A DNA stretch of 64,000 nt. Source: Streptomyces brevispora (GTDB lineage: Bacteria > Actinomycetota > Actinomycetes > Streptomycetales > Streptomycetaceae). A program made the translations under genes and the position numbers. A model generated the notes under the pieces. That model made no database searches. It was not told where the DNA came from and worked only from the letters and a program-made list of their open reading frames with translations. The stretch is from NCBI RefSeq assembly GCF_007829885.1, contig NZ_VIWW01000001.1:3224001-3288000 (forward strand), in the 5' to 3' direction. This document shows positions 44,499-53,384 of the stretch, one piece after another (positions within the stretch are counted from its first letter, which is position 1; each line of letters begins with the position of its first letter).

Positions 44499-45009
44499 CA
44501 AGCGATGAACCTGCGTCCTGTGTGACACGTGAGGGTGAAGAGGCGGAGCGTACACCTGTTGCGGCAGGACCTACGTCCCGAACCGGGCCTTTGCCTCAAC
44601 CGTGATGGATAGCACTTACGGGGCTCTTGCGTCCTTACCTACTCCTCGTGCCAAAATAGGACAAGGAGTTCGGGGAGGGATCTATTCGTCCAAGTATGGG
44701 CGGAGTGCTCGGCATTGCGTCCTATGGGGGGTCTGACGACTCCTGATCAGTCTGTGACTGATCGTCACGGTGGTGTGACTGTCCGCTATGGCATGGTCCA
44801 TCGGCTTCCGTCGCTGATGAACACCTGGGAGGGCAATTCCATCGGTTTGGCCGACGTGGCTGGACGGATGGTGTAGTTGTAGTGCCGAGGACAAGCCGTT
44901 CGTCCTATAACCGACTCGGCCCGCGTCCGCCATTTCGGGCAACGCGGGTCAAGGTGCAGAATTTAGAGGAAAGAACCGAGAATGTTCGGTTCTCCCGAGG
45001 AGGCCGCTC
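44499..45009 (+). promoter_or_regulatory. Long bldC upstream region
   Basis: No convincing gene in 510 bp. It should hold the bldC promoter and a long leader. ctgatcag and ctgatcg motifs occur close together near 44742-44765, compatible with a regulator site. A GAGGAG-like ribosome-binding site lies 9 bp before the bldC ATG. Confidence 0.45.
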
Positions 45010-45216
45010 ATGACCGCTCGCACCCCTGATGCCGAGCCGCTGCTGACCCCGGCTGAGGTTGCCACGATGTTCCGCGTGGACCCGAAGACGGTTACCCGTT
45101 GGGCCAAGGCCGGCAAGCTCACGTCCATCCGCACGCTCGGTGGACATCGCCGGTACCGCGAGGCAGAGGTCCGCGCACTGCTTGCGGGTATTCCGCAGCA
45201 GCGCAGCGAGGCCTGA
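45010..45216 (+). CDS. bldC: Developmental regulator BldC
   Basis: 68 residues from ATG 45010, the known length. It is a MerR-like winged helix without an effector domain: LLTPAEVATMFRVDPKTVTR, then WAKAGKLTSIRTLGGHRRYR. In Streptomyces BldC binds head-to-tail on direct repeats and delays the switch to sporulation. Its presence beside vdh and hrpA matches S. coelicolor. The hairpin at 45344 with a T-tract ends its transcript. Confidence 0.97.
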   Translation: MTARTPDAEPLLTPAEVATMFRVDPKTVTRWAKAGKLTSIRTLGGHRRYREAEVRALLAGIPQQRSEA

Positions 45217-45723
45217 CAAACCCCTGTCGGCGCAGCACAACTGGGCTTTTGGGTTCCCCAACCCGCTTGGCCCACCTATAGCTCCATATGACGGGCGCCC
45301 GCCCCAACGGGCGCCGTACCTGTGTCATACAGGTCACGTCGTCAGATCGCGCTGGACTCCGCCGGGTCCAGCGCGATCTTTTTTGTGCGCGCGCGGCCGG
45401 CCGTGCTCCGGCCCGTGGCCCGCGGCCTGTTCGGGTCGCTGGAAACCGGACGCCCGGTTGGCTCCCGATGGCTCTCGTGCGGGCTTGATCGGGTCTGTGC
45501 GGGACTGTGCACCCTCGTCCCGGGAAGGTCGGGCCGGGGCGGTTCGGGGGCTCCTGGGCGGCTCCCGTCCGAGTGGTGCAATTGCACATATTAAATTCGC
45601 CAGTTGTAGGAAGGGAGTAAAGTCACCCCTTCTCAAAACTGGTTCGGTGACTCCCGTCACATGGCAGGGCTCTTGCCAAGTACGAGCCTGCCACTGCATA
45701 GGGGTGCGATGCCGCGCCATTGG
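45217..45723. other. Gap after bldC
   Basis: Apart from an inverted repeat near 45290-45316 (gggcgcc...ggcgcc) and the terminator at 45344, nothing gene-like is visible; short open frames lack any protein signature. An A+T-richer patch lies near 45583-45625. Confidence 0.45.
45344..45384 (+). terminator. bldC terminator with T-tract
   Basis: agatcgcgctggac and gtccagcgcgatct pair over 14 bp with loop tccgccgg, followed by a run of seven T. This is a textbook intrinsic terminator, unusual for its T-run in this GC-rich window. Confidence 0.9.
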
Positions 45724-46137
45724 TCACGTGGCGGAGGGACTTTCGTCCTCTGCCCGTCTGCCGTCCCGGACGGCCCCTGGAGCTCCCCGTGGCGGTGTAC
45801 CGCCGAGCGACGGCGCCTGGGCCCGCACAGGGGCTTCCCAGGGCCCTGTGGGCCCCGTGGGCGGATCGGGCGGACCGGGCGGCTCCTCGGTCGCTCCGGC
45901 GGCCGTAGAAGCCGCCACAGGCTCCATGGCGAGCCGCAGCAGCCGGGCACAGACCGCGCAGTGCCGGGTGAGGTGGCGGTAGCCGGTGGCGGCCGCCAGA
46001 TGGGCACGCAGCAGGGCGCGGATCTCGTGCCGGGGTGTTCTTCGCCCGGCCCGGGGCCGGACAGGTTCCCGAGTGCCGCCCTCGTCGGCCCGGAAAAGTT
46101 CGCCGGTCCGGAAACCCTCATCCGTGGATGCCGCCAT
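45724..46137 (-). CDS. DUF6274-type small protein
   Basis: 137 residues from ATG 46137 (GGGAGG 8 nt upstream). The recognisable core is RHEIRALLRAHLAAATGYRH followed by LTRHCAVCARLLRLAMEP, with a CxxC pair, which I recall as DUF6274 of streptomycetes. The second half is Pro/Gly-rich and probably disordered. Function unknown. It lies downstream of tRNA-Asp on the same strand. Confidence 0.6.
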   Translation of the reverse strand: MAASTDEGFRTGELFRADEGGTREPVRPRAGRRTPRHEIRALLRAHLAAATGYRHLTRHCAVCARLLRLAMEPVAASTAAGATEEPPGPPDPPTGPTGPWEAPVRAQAPSLGGTPPRGAPGAVRDGRRAEDESPSAT

Positions 46138-46238
46138 CCGCGCCACCTCCCGGTGGATGCGCGCTGCCCCGCTCCGAGAAAACAGGGGCAGCCCCTGTTT
46201 TCTGAGTACTCGTCGGCGGATGCCGGAGTCAATACGCG

Positions 46239-46271
46239 CGAAGGCCCGGATCCAGAGGATCCGGGCCTTCG
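46239..46271 (-). terminator. Terminator after tRNA-Asp
   Basis: cgaaggcccggatcc and its exact complement with loop aga, directly 3' of the minus-strand tRNA-Asp. Confidence 0.8.
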
Positions 46272-46278
46272 TTACTGC

Positions 46279-46352
46279 GGTCCTGACGGGATTTGAACCC
46301 GCGGCCTCCACCTTGACAGGGTGGCGAGCACTCCAAACTGCTCCACAGGACC
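46279..46352 (-). tRNA. tRNA-Asp(GTC), copy 1
   Basis: 74 nt with acceptor ggtcctg/caggacc, anticodon loop ctgtcaa (GTC) and discriminator G. Nearly identical to the copy at 53112. Confidence 0.94.
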
Positions 46353-46466
46353 AGGTTTTCGCTGCTGCCTTGCGGCTGGCTGCGAAGACAGACTGTACAG
46401 GAGGTCAGAGGGTGCGGTCGACCTCGCTGCCGGTGGCCGACCGGTCACCCGGCCACCGGCGGGCCG

Positions 46467-49400
46467 TTACGGCGCGGCGGCGTCGATCGCCTTCACGATC
46501 CGCTTGTCGGAGACGGGGAACGCCGTGCCCAGCGCGTGCGCGAAATAACTGACCCGAAGCTCCTCGATCATCCAGCGGATGTCCAGGACCTCCTGCGGAA
46601 CGGGCCGGCCCTGCGGCAGCTGTTCGAGCAGCCAGGCGTACTCGTCCTGCATCTCGTGGACCTTCTCCATGCGCGAGGTGTCGCGCTGGACGTTCGTCGG
46701 CATCTGCTGGAGCCGGCGGTCCTCTGCGACCAGGTAGCGCATCAGGTCGGGCAGCCTGCGCAGCCCGGTCGCGGTGACGAACCCGGGCGGGACGAGGCGG
46801 GCGAGGTGCTCCCGTACATCGGTGACGTTGTTGATCAGGACCAGGCTGTTGGTGGCCTTCAGCCGGCGCTCGCACGCCTGCCAGGCCGCCAGGATCTGCT
46901 GTACCTGGCCGATCGTGCGGACGGTGAGGTCCACGAGATCGGCGCGCACCTTGTCGTACAGCTTCCGGAACGACGCCTCGTCCCAGGCCGGGCCGCCGTG
47001 TGCGGCGATCAGGCGGTCGGCGGCGGCGGTCGCGCAGTCGTCGAAGAGCGCCTGGATGGAGCCGTGCGGGTTGCGGGACAGGGCCAGCTTCTGCTGGTTC
47101 GTCAGCTTGTCCGAGGCGAACTTCGCCGGGTTCACCGGAATGTTCAGCAGGATCAGCTTCCGGGTGCCGCGCCACATCGCCTGCTGCTGCTCGGCCTCGG
47201 TGTCGAAGAGCCGTACGGCCACCGTCTCGCCCTGGTCGACGAGGGCCGGATAGGCCTTCACCGGCTGACCGGCCCTCCGCGCCTCGAAGATCCGGTCCAG
47301 GGCGCCGATCGTCCAGTCCGTGAGGCCCGAACGCTCGATGGACCCGCCCGTGGGACCCGCGGTCTCCGCGGCGGCCTTGGAGAGGGCCTGCCGGGCCTTG
47401 GGGCGCAGCTGGATCTTCAGCGCCTCCAGGTCCTTGTCCTCGGCGACCTTGCGGCGCCGCTCGTCGACGATCCGGAAGGTGATCTTCAGGTGGTCCGGGA
47501 CGCGGCTCAGGTCGAAGTCGTCCGCCGTGACCGGGACGCCGACCATCCGCTGGAGCTCGCGGGCGAGGGTGACGGGCAGCGGCTCCTGCAGGGGTACGGC
47601 CCGGTCCAGGAACTTGTCCGCGTAGTTCGGGGCGGGGACGTAGTGCCGGCGGATCGGCTTGGGGAGCGAGCGGATCAGTTCGGTGACCACTTCCTCGCGC
47701 AGGCCCGGGATCTGCCAGTCGAAGCCCTCCGACGTGACCTGGTTGAGCACCTGGAGCGGAATGTGGACGGTCACGCCGTCGGCGTCCGCGCCGGGCTCGA
47801 ACTGGTACGTCACGCGGAACTTGAGCTTCCCCTGCCGCCAGGAGTCCGGGTAGTCGTCCTTGGTGACGCTCCCGGCCTTCTCGTTGATGAGCATCGAGCG
47901 CTCGAAGTCCAGCGCGTCCGGCTCGTCCCGGCGCTTCTGCTTCCACCAGGAGTCGAAGTGCGCGCCCGAGACGACGTGCTCCGGGATCCGCTGGTCGTAG
48001 AAGTCGAAGAGCGTCTCGTCGTCCACGAGGATGTCGCGGCGCCGGGCACGGTGCTCCAGCTCCTCGACCTCGCCCAGGAGTTTGCGGTTGTCATGGAAGA
48101 ACTGGTGGTGCGTGCGCCAGTCGCCCTCGACCAGGGCGTTGCGGATGAAGAGGTCCCGCGAGGTCTCCTGGTCGATTCGGCCGAAATTAATCTTGCGCTG
48201 GGCCACGATCGGTACGCCGTACAGCGTGACCCGCTCGTAGGCCATCACCGCCGCCTGGTCCTTCTCCCAGTGCGGCTCGCTGTACGTGCGCTTCAGCAGA
48301 TGCTGGGCCAGCGGCTCGATCCACTCCGGCTCGACCCGGGCGTTGACCCGTGCCCACAGCCGGGACGTCTCCACCAGCTCGGCCGACATCACGAACCGCG
48401 GCTGCTTCTTGAAGAGAGCCGACCCCGGGAAGATCGCGAACTTGGCGCTGCGGGCACCCAGGTACTCGTTCTTCTCGGTGTCCTTCAGCCCGATGTGCGA
48501 CAGCAGGCCGGCCAGCAGCGAGGTGTGCACCGACTGCTCCGGCGCGTCGTCCTCGTTGAGCTCGATGCCCATCTGCTTGGCGACCGTACGCAGCTGTGCG
48601 TAGATGTCCTGCCATTCGCGGATGCGCAGATAGTTCAGGTACTCCTGCTTGCACATCCGGCGGAAGCTGGAGGAGCCGCGCTCCTTCTGCTGCTCGCGGA
48701 TGTAGCGCCACAGATTCAGGAACGCCAGGAAGTCGGAGGTCTCGTCCTTGAACCGGGCGTGCTGCTGATCGGCCTGTGTCTGCTTCTCGGACGGGCGCTC
48801 GCGCGGGTCCTGGATGGAGAGCGCGGAGGCGATGACCATGACTTCGCGGACACAGCCGTTGCGGTCGGCCTCGATGACCATCCGGGCCAGTCGCGGGTCC
48901 ACCGGCAGCTGGGAGAGCCGGCGGCCGAGCGGGGTGAGCCGCTGCCCCTTCTTCCCCTCCCGGGGGGACTTCTCCTCCGGCTCCAGCGCGCCCAGCTCCT
49001 GGAGGAGCTGCACACCGTCGCGGATGTTGCGGTGGTCCGGCGGATCGATGAAGGGGAACCTCTCGATGTCGCCCAGACCTGCCGCGGTCATCTGGAGGAT
49101 GACGGAGGCCAGGTTCGTCCGCAGGATCTCCGGGTCGGTGAACTCCGGACGGGTCAGGAAGTCGTCCTCGGAGTACAGCCGGATGCAGATGCCGTCCGAC
49201 GTACGGCCGCAGCGGCCCTTGCGCTGGTTGGCACTGGCCTGCGAGATGCGCTCGATCGGCAGCCGCTGGACCTTGGTGCGGTGGCTGTAGCGGGAGATCC
49301 GGGCGTTGCCCGGGTCGATCACGTACTTGATGCCGGGGACGGTCAGCGAGGTCTCGGCGACGTTGGTCGCCAGAACGATCCTGCGTCCCGTGTGGCGCTG

Positions 49401-50402
49401 GAACACCCGGTGCTGCTCGGCGTGCGACAGACGTGCGTAGAGGGGGAGCACCTCGGTGTGTCTGAGGTTGCGTTTGCCCAGCGCGTCCGCGGTGTCGCGG
49501 ATCTCCCGCTCGCCGGAGAGGAAGACCAGGACATCGCCGGGCCCCTCCGACTGGAGTTCGTCGACGGCGTCGCAGATCGCGGTGACCTGGTCGCGGTCGG
49601 AGTCGTCGCTGTCCTCTTCGAGCAGCGGGCGGTACCGCACCTCCACGGGATACGTACGCCCGCTGACCTCGACGACCGGGGCTTCGCCGAAGTGGCGCGC
49701 GAAACGCTGCGGGTCGATGGTCGCCGAGGTGATGACGACCTTCAGATCCGGGCGCTTGGGCAGCAGCCGGGCCAGGTAGCCGAGCAGGAAGTCGATGTTC
49801 AGCGACCGCTCGTGGGCCTCGTCGATGATGATCGTGTCGTACGCGAGCAGCTCACGGTCCGTCTGGATCTCGGCGAGCAGGATGCCGTCCGTCATGAGCT
49901 TGACGAAGGTCGCGTCCTGGTTCACCTGGTCGGTGAAGCGGACCTTCCAGCCCACCGCCTCGCCCAGCGGCGTCTTCAGCTCCTCGGCGATCCGCTCGGC
50001 CACCGTGCGGGCCGCGATCCGGCGCGGCTGGGTGTGCCCGATCATGCCGCGGACGCCACGCCCCAGCTCCATGCAGATCTTGGGGATCTGGGTGGTCTTG
50101 CCGGAGCCGGTCTCACCGGCGACGATCACGACCTGGTGGTCGCGTATCGCCTCCAGGATCTCGTCCTTCTTCTGGCTGACCGGAAGCTGTTCGGGGTACG
50201 AGAGGGCAGGCAGCCGCCCGGCCCGCAGAGCGAGCCGCCCGGCTGCCTTCGTGGCCTGGGCGGCGATCTCGTCCAGCACGCCTTGCTGGGCCTCGGGCTG
50301 ACGAATGCGGCGCGCGCCTTCGAGGCGGCGGCCGAGCCGGTGGGCGTCGCGCAGCGAGAGCTGCCCGAGCTGGGACTGGAGATCGGCGAAGGAAGTAGAC
50401 AT
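46467..50402 (-). CDS. hrpA: ATP-dependent RNA helicase HrpA (DEAH family)
   Basis: 1311 residues from ATG 50402, the usual HrpA length. Motif I GETGSGKTTQIPKICMELG, motif II IIIDEAHERSLNIDF, motif III VVITSATIDPQRFARHFGEA, motif VI ANQRKGRCGRTSDGICIR. The helicase-associated/ratchet and OB-fold domains follow, then the long HrpA-specific C-terminal region (about 750-1300). E. coli HrpA rescues stalled ribosomes; a similar role is likely. It stands alone, divergent from the small secreted-protein gene. Confidence 0.96.
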   Translation of the reverse strand: MSTSFADLQSQLGQLSLRDAHRLGRRLEGARRIRQPEAQQGVLDEIAAQATKAAGRLALRAGRLPALSYPEQLPVSQKKDEILEAIRDHQVVIVAGETGSGKTTQIPKICMELGRGVRGMIGHTQPRRIAARTVAERIAEELKTPLGEAVGWKVRFTDQVNQDATFVKLMTDGILLAEIQTDRELLAYDTIIIDEAHERSLNIDFLLGYLARLLPKRPDLKVVITSATIDPQRFARHFGEAPVVEVSGRTYPVEVRYRPLLEEDSDDSDRDQVTAICDAVDELQSEGPGDVLVFLSGEREIRDTADALGKRNLRHTEVLPLYARLSHAEQHRVFQRHTGRRIVLATNVAETSLTVPGIKYVIDPGNARISRYSHRTKVQRLPIERISQASANQRKGRCGRTSDGICIRLYSEDDFLTRPEFTDPEILRTNLASVILQMTAAGLGDIERFPFIDPPDHRNIRDGVQLLQELGALEPEEKSPREGKKGQRLTPLGRRLSQLPVDPRLARMVIEADRNGCVREVMVIASALSIQDPRERPSEKQTQADQQHARFKDETSDFLAFLNLWRYIREQQKERGSSSFRRMCKQEYLNYLRIREWQDIYAQLRTVAKQMGIELNEDDAPEQSVHTSLLAGLLSHIGLKDTEKNEYLGARSAKFAIFPGSALFKKQPRFVMSAELVETSRLWARVNARVEPEWIEPLAQHLLKRTYSEPHWEKDQAAVMAYERVTLYGVPIVAQRKINFGRIDQETSRDLFIRNALVEGDWRTHHQFFHDNRKLLGEVEELEHRARRRDILVDDETLFDFYDQRIPEHVVSGAHFDSWWKQKRRDEPDALDFERSMLINEKAGSVTKDDYPDSWRQGKLKFRVTYQFEPGADADGVTVHIPLQVLNQVTSEGFDWQIPGLREEVVTELIRSLPKPIRRHYVPAPNYADKFLDRAVPLQEPLPVTLARELQRMVGVPVTADDFDLSRVPDHLKITFRIVDERRRKVAEDKDLEALKIQLRPKARQALSKAAAETAGPTGGSIERSGLTDWTIGALDRIFEARRAGQPVKAYPALVDQGETVAVRLFDTEAEQQQAMWRGTRKLILLNIPVNPAKFASDKLTNQQKLALSRNPHGSIQALFDDCATAAADRLIAAHGGPAWDEASFRKLYDKVRADLVDLTVRTIGQVQQILAAWQACERRLKATNSLVLINNVTDVREHLARLVPPGFVTATGLRRLPDLMRYLVAEDRRLQQMPTNVQRDTSRMEKVHEMQDEYAWLLEQLPQGRPVPQEVLDIRWMIEELRVSYFAHALGTAFPVSDKRIVKAIDAAAP

Positions 50403-50549
50403 ACGGGTTCCAGGATCTCACCCGGGCCAGAGGAACCGCGAACGTATTTAGCGCGGGCTCGGTCACGGAGTCGGCACGGTGGGGGAACGGAGCCGGCACG
50501 GTGGGGTCGGCGCGATCACAGCACGTACCATTCCGGACAGTTGAACCCC

Positions 50550-51011
50550 ATGAACGCTCATGAACTCCGTCCGTGGAACAGCCCAGGAAGGCCTCTCCCC
50601 GTGTCCCGTTCGCAGTGGTGCTGCCTGGTGGCGGCGCTCGCGGTCGTCCTGGGGCTGTTCTGCGGACAGTCGGCGGCGGTCCGGACGGCGGTCACGGCGG
50701 CGGTTCCGGTGACGGACGCGGTGTCGGTCCCGGTGGCAGCTCCGGTGTCGGACGCGGCGACGGTCGTGGCCGCCGCCGCGGGCAGCGGGGACGGGGTTCC
50801 GGGCTGCGGCAGGGGCGGGAAGCGGGACGGCAGCGAGCCCGCCGTTCCCGGCCGGGCCCGTGCGGCCCAGGACCAGGCGCCGGGCCTCGCCGAATGGGGC
50901 CTGCCCGTCGCCACCGGGCCGGGACCGGTCCGGCCGCCCGCACCGACCGCGTTGCACGGGCCCGACGCGTCCGCGCCCACCCCGGTGGAACTCTCCGTAC
51001 TGAGGGTGTAG
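50550..51011 (+). CDS. Small membrane or secreted protein upstream of the DsbA-like gene
   Basis: 153 residues from ATG 50550; GTG 50601 (SRSQWCCLVAALAVV) is an alternative. One hydrophobic segment (CCLVAALAVVLGLFCG) reads as signal anchor or signal peptide. The rest is Ala/Val/Pro-rich and probably extracytoplasmic, with a single CxRG-type Cys. It has no recognisable domain. It ends 61 bp before the DsbA-like gene and points the same way, so it may belong with that redox pair. Confidence 0.6.
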   Translation: MNAHELRPWNSPGRPLPVSRSQWCCLVAALAVVLGLFCGQSAAVRTAVTAAVPVTDAVSVPVAAPVSDAATVVAAAAGSGDGVPGCGRGGKRDGSEPAVPGRARAAQDQAPGLAEWGLPVATGPGPVRPPAPTALHGPDASAPTPVELSVLRV

Positions 51012-51072
51012 ACGGCCCCCACCTCCACGGCCGTCCCCTCATCTCTCCCGTATCGCCAGCACGGAGTTCCGC

Positions 51073-52020
51073 ATGCCCACGTCCAAGCCCAAGCCCAAGC
51101 CCACGTCCACGTCCACGTCAAAGCCCATGTCCAAGCCGTCCCCGAAGTCCAGCAGGTCCGGCAAGCCGAACAAGCCCGGCAAGTCCAGGAAGCCGTTCGT
51201 CTACGGCGCCGGGGTCGTCCTGGCCGCCGCCCTGCTCGGTTACGTCTCCTACCGGGCCACCGCCCCCGAATCCCCGGGCTCCGCCTCCTCCGCGGTCGCC
51301 GACGTCACCGCGGACCCCGATGGCGGCGTCTACCCGGAGCTGGCGAAGCTGGCCCGGCGCGATGCCGACGACAAGCTGGCACAAGGCCGGGTGGACGCGC
51401 CCGTCGTCCTCATCGAGTACGCCGACTTCAAGTGCGGCTACTGCGCGAAGTTCGCCCGCGACACCGAACCCGCCCTGGTGAAGAAGTACGTCGACAACGG
51501 CACCCTGCGCATCGAGTGGCGCAACTTCCCGATCTTCGGCGCCGACTCCGAGGCCGCGGCGCGCGCCGCCTGGGCCGCCGGGCAGCAGGGCCGCTTCTGG
51601 CAGTTCCACCGCGCCGCGTACGCCGAAGGGGTCAAGGAGAAGGGGTTCGGCAACGACCGGCTGAAGGTGCTCGCCCAGCAGGCCGGGGTGGCCGACCTCG
51701 ACCGCTTCGAGGCCGACACGGCCGGCCCGGCGGCCGCGGCCGCGGTGAGCAAGGACCAGGAGCAGGGGTACGGAATCGGCGCGACCTCCACCCCGTCGTT
51801 CCTGATCAACGGCCGTCCGATCGCCGGGGCGCAGTCGGAGCAGACCTTCACCCGGGCCATCGAGCAGGCGGCGGAGCAGGCGAAGAAGTCCGGCAACGCG
51901 GGCGAGGAAGCCGAGGGCACCAAGGGCACAAAGGGATCCGAGGGCGCCAAGGGCACCAAGGGCGCCAAACCTTCCGAGGGCTCCGACGGCTCCGAGGGCT
52001 CCACGGGTTCCGCGAAGTGA
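51073..52020 (+). CDS. DsbA-like membrane-anchored thioredoxin
   Basis: 315 residues from ATG 51073. A Lys/Pro/Ser-rich cytosolic tail, one membrane helix (about 43-62), then the thioredoxin/DsbA fold with active site FKCGYCAKF and cis-Pro in ATSTPSFLING. It is predicted to form or shuffle disulfides outside the membrane. The C-terminal 40 residues are a Gly/Lys/Ser/Glu-rich repeat (GTKGTKGSEGAKGTKGAK). The downstream CcdA-like gene overlaps by 4 bp and would supply electrons. Confidence 0.9.
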   Translation: MPTSKPKPKPTSTSTSKPMSKPSPKSSRSGKPNKPGKSRKPFVYGAGVVLAAALLGYVSYRATAPESPGSASSAVADVTADPDGGVYPELAKLARRDADDKLAQGRVDAPVVLIEYADFKCGYCAKFARDTEPALVKKYVDNGTLRIEWRNFPIFGADSEAAARAAWAAGQQGRFWQFHRAAYAEGVKEKGFGNDRLKVLAQQAGVADLDRFEADTAGPAAAAAVSKDQEQGYGIGATSTPSFLINGRPIAGAQSEQTFTRAIEQAAEQAKKSGNAGEEAEGTKGTKGSEGAKGTKGAKPSEGSDGSEGSTGSAK

Positions 52021-52973
52021 CGGCGGGCATCGGTTACTTCGCCGCGTTTCTCGGCGGGCTGCTGGCCCTGCTCAGCCCGTGCAGCGCCCTGCTTCTCCCC
52101 GCCTTCTTCGCGTACTCCATCAACTCCACCTCACGGCTGCTCGCCCGGACCGGGATCTTCTACGCGGGCCTGGCCACCACCCTCGTCCCGCTGGGCGCGG
52201 CGGGTTCGTACGCCGGACGGCTCTTCTACAGCCACCGCGACGCCCTCGTCCTCGGCGCGGGCTGGCTGATCATCGGGCTAGGCGTCGCCCAGATCATCGG
52301 TCTCGGCTTCGCCTCGCGGCGGATCGCCGCCCTCAGCGGCCGGATCCGCCCCACGACCGCCGTATCGGTCTACGCGCTCGGAGCCGTCTACGGACTGGCC
52401 GGCTTCTGCGCGGGACCGATCCTCGGGAGCGTGCTCACCGTGGCGGCCGTCAGCGGCAGCCCGGCGTACGGCGGACTGCTGCTCGCCGTCTACGCCCTGG
52501 GCATGGCGGTGCCGCTCTTCCTGCTCGCGCTGCTCTGGGAACGGTTCGACCTGGGCCGCCGGGCGTGGCTGCGCGGGCGCGTCGTGCGGCTCGGCCGCTT
52601 CGAACTGCACACCACGTCGCTGCTGTCGGGGCTCTTCTTCATCGGGCTCGGCGCCATGTTCCTGGCGTACGACGGGACGACCGCGCTGCCCGGACTGCTG
52701 GACGTGGACCAGTCGTTCGCCGTGGAGCAGTGGGCCCAGGGCGTCGGCGAGCATGTGCCGGATGGGGCGATGCTGGGCGCGGTGGTGGTCGTGGTGCTGC
52801 TGATGCTCGCGGTACGGGCCGGGCGCCGCCGCCGCGCGGACGCCATCGACGCGGCAGGCACAGCAGGCACGACAGACACAGCACGCACGACGGACAGCGC
52901 AGACACCACAGGCACCACAGACATCACACCCACCGAGGACGAGCTGAACACCGTTCACCGGGGGGACGCCTGA
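52017..52973 (+). CDS. CcdA/DsbD-type thiol-electron transporter
   Basis: 318 residues from GTG 52017. Six to seven membrane helices. The redox Cys pair of this family is placed as LSPCSALLLPAFFAY in helix 1 and GLAGFCAGPILGSVL in helix 4. It carries reducing power across the membrane to the partner thioredoxin encoded just upstream. The C-terminus is a Thr/Asp/Ala-rich repeat (DTARTTDSADTTGTTD). Such pairs also serve cytochrome c maturation, but no ccs genes are near. Confidence 0.9.
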   Translation: MTAGIGYFAAFLGGLLALLSPCSALLLPAFFAYSINSTSRLLARTGIFYAGLATTLVPLGAAGSYAGRLFYSHRDALVLGAGWLIIGLGVAQIIGLGFASRRIAALSGRIRPTTAVSVYALGAVYGLAGFCAGPILGSVLTVAAVSGSPAYGGLLLAVYALGMAVPLFLLALLWERFDLGRRAWLRGRVVRLGRFELHTTSLLSGLFFIGLGAMFLAYDGTTALPGLLDVDQSFAVEQWAQGVGEHVPDGAMLGAVVVVVLLMLAVRAGRRRRADAIDAAGTAGTTDTARTTDSADTTGTTDITPTEDELNTVHRGDA

Positions 52974-52978
52974 CACGG

Positions 52979-53009
52979 CGAAGGCCCCGTCCATCGGACG
53001 GGGCCTTCG
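52979..53009. terminator. Terminator between CcdA-like gene and tRNA-Phe
   Basis: cgaaggccccgtcc and ggacggggccttcg pair perfectly (14 bp, loop atc). It serves both convergent transcripts. Confidence 0.85.
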
Positions 53010-53015
53010 GGTGGT

Positions 53016-53088
53016 GGCTGGGGCCGGGATCGAACCGGCGACCTATCGCTTTTCAGGCGATCGCTCGTACCAACTGAGCTACCCAGCC
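53016..53088 (-). tRNA. tRNA-Phe(GAA)
   Basis: 73 nt with acceptor ggctggg/cccagcc, anticodon loop ctgaaaa (GAA) and discriminator A. Last of a three-tRNA minus-strand cluster. Confidence 0.94.
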
Positions 53089-53111
53089 ACGCAGCTCATA
53101 CGGGCTGCAGC

Positions 53112-53185
53112 GGTCCTGACGGGATTTGAACCCGCGGCCTCCACCTTGACAGGGTGGCGAGCACTCCAAGCTGCTCCACAGGACC
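53112..53185 (-). tRNA. tRNA-Asp(GTC), copy 2
   Basis: 74 nt with anticodon loop ctgtcaa (GTC). It differs from the copy at 46279 by one base in the D-arm region. Confidence 0.94.
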
Positions 53186-53232
53186 AAGCAATGTGCGAGA
53201 CGAGTCAAGAGTCTCGCACACGTTTAAAGCGT

Positions 53233-53304
53233 GCCCCCAACGGGATTCGAACCCGTGCTACCGCCTTGAAAGGGCGGCGTCCTGGGCCACTAGACGATGA
53301 GGGC
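53233..53304 (-). tRNA. tRNA-Glu(TTC)
   Basis: 72 nt with acceptor gccctca/tgggggc (one G-U pair) and anticodon loop ctttcaa (TTC). Confidence 0.93.
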
Positions 53305-53384
53305 TAAGGGCCCACCTGCGCGCTTTCCAGCGCGTCGGGGACGTGAGAAGCATATGGGATGGCGGCGGCTATCGCCAAAACGGT

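Noticed and set aside
44682..45261. Antisense frames over the bldC upstream region and bldC
   Set aside because: No protein-like pattern; bldC itself is unambiguous.
46536..51011. 1491-codon open frame on the plus strand
   Set aside because: It is antisense to hrpA, Leu/Arg/Asp-rich with no domain; high-GC codon bias on the real strand leaves the complementary frame open.
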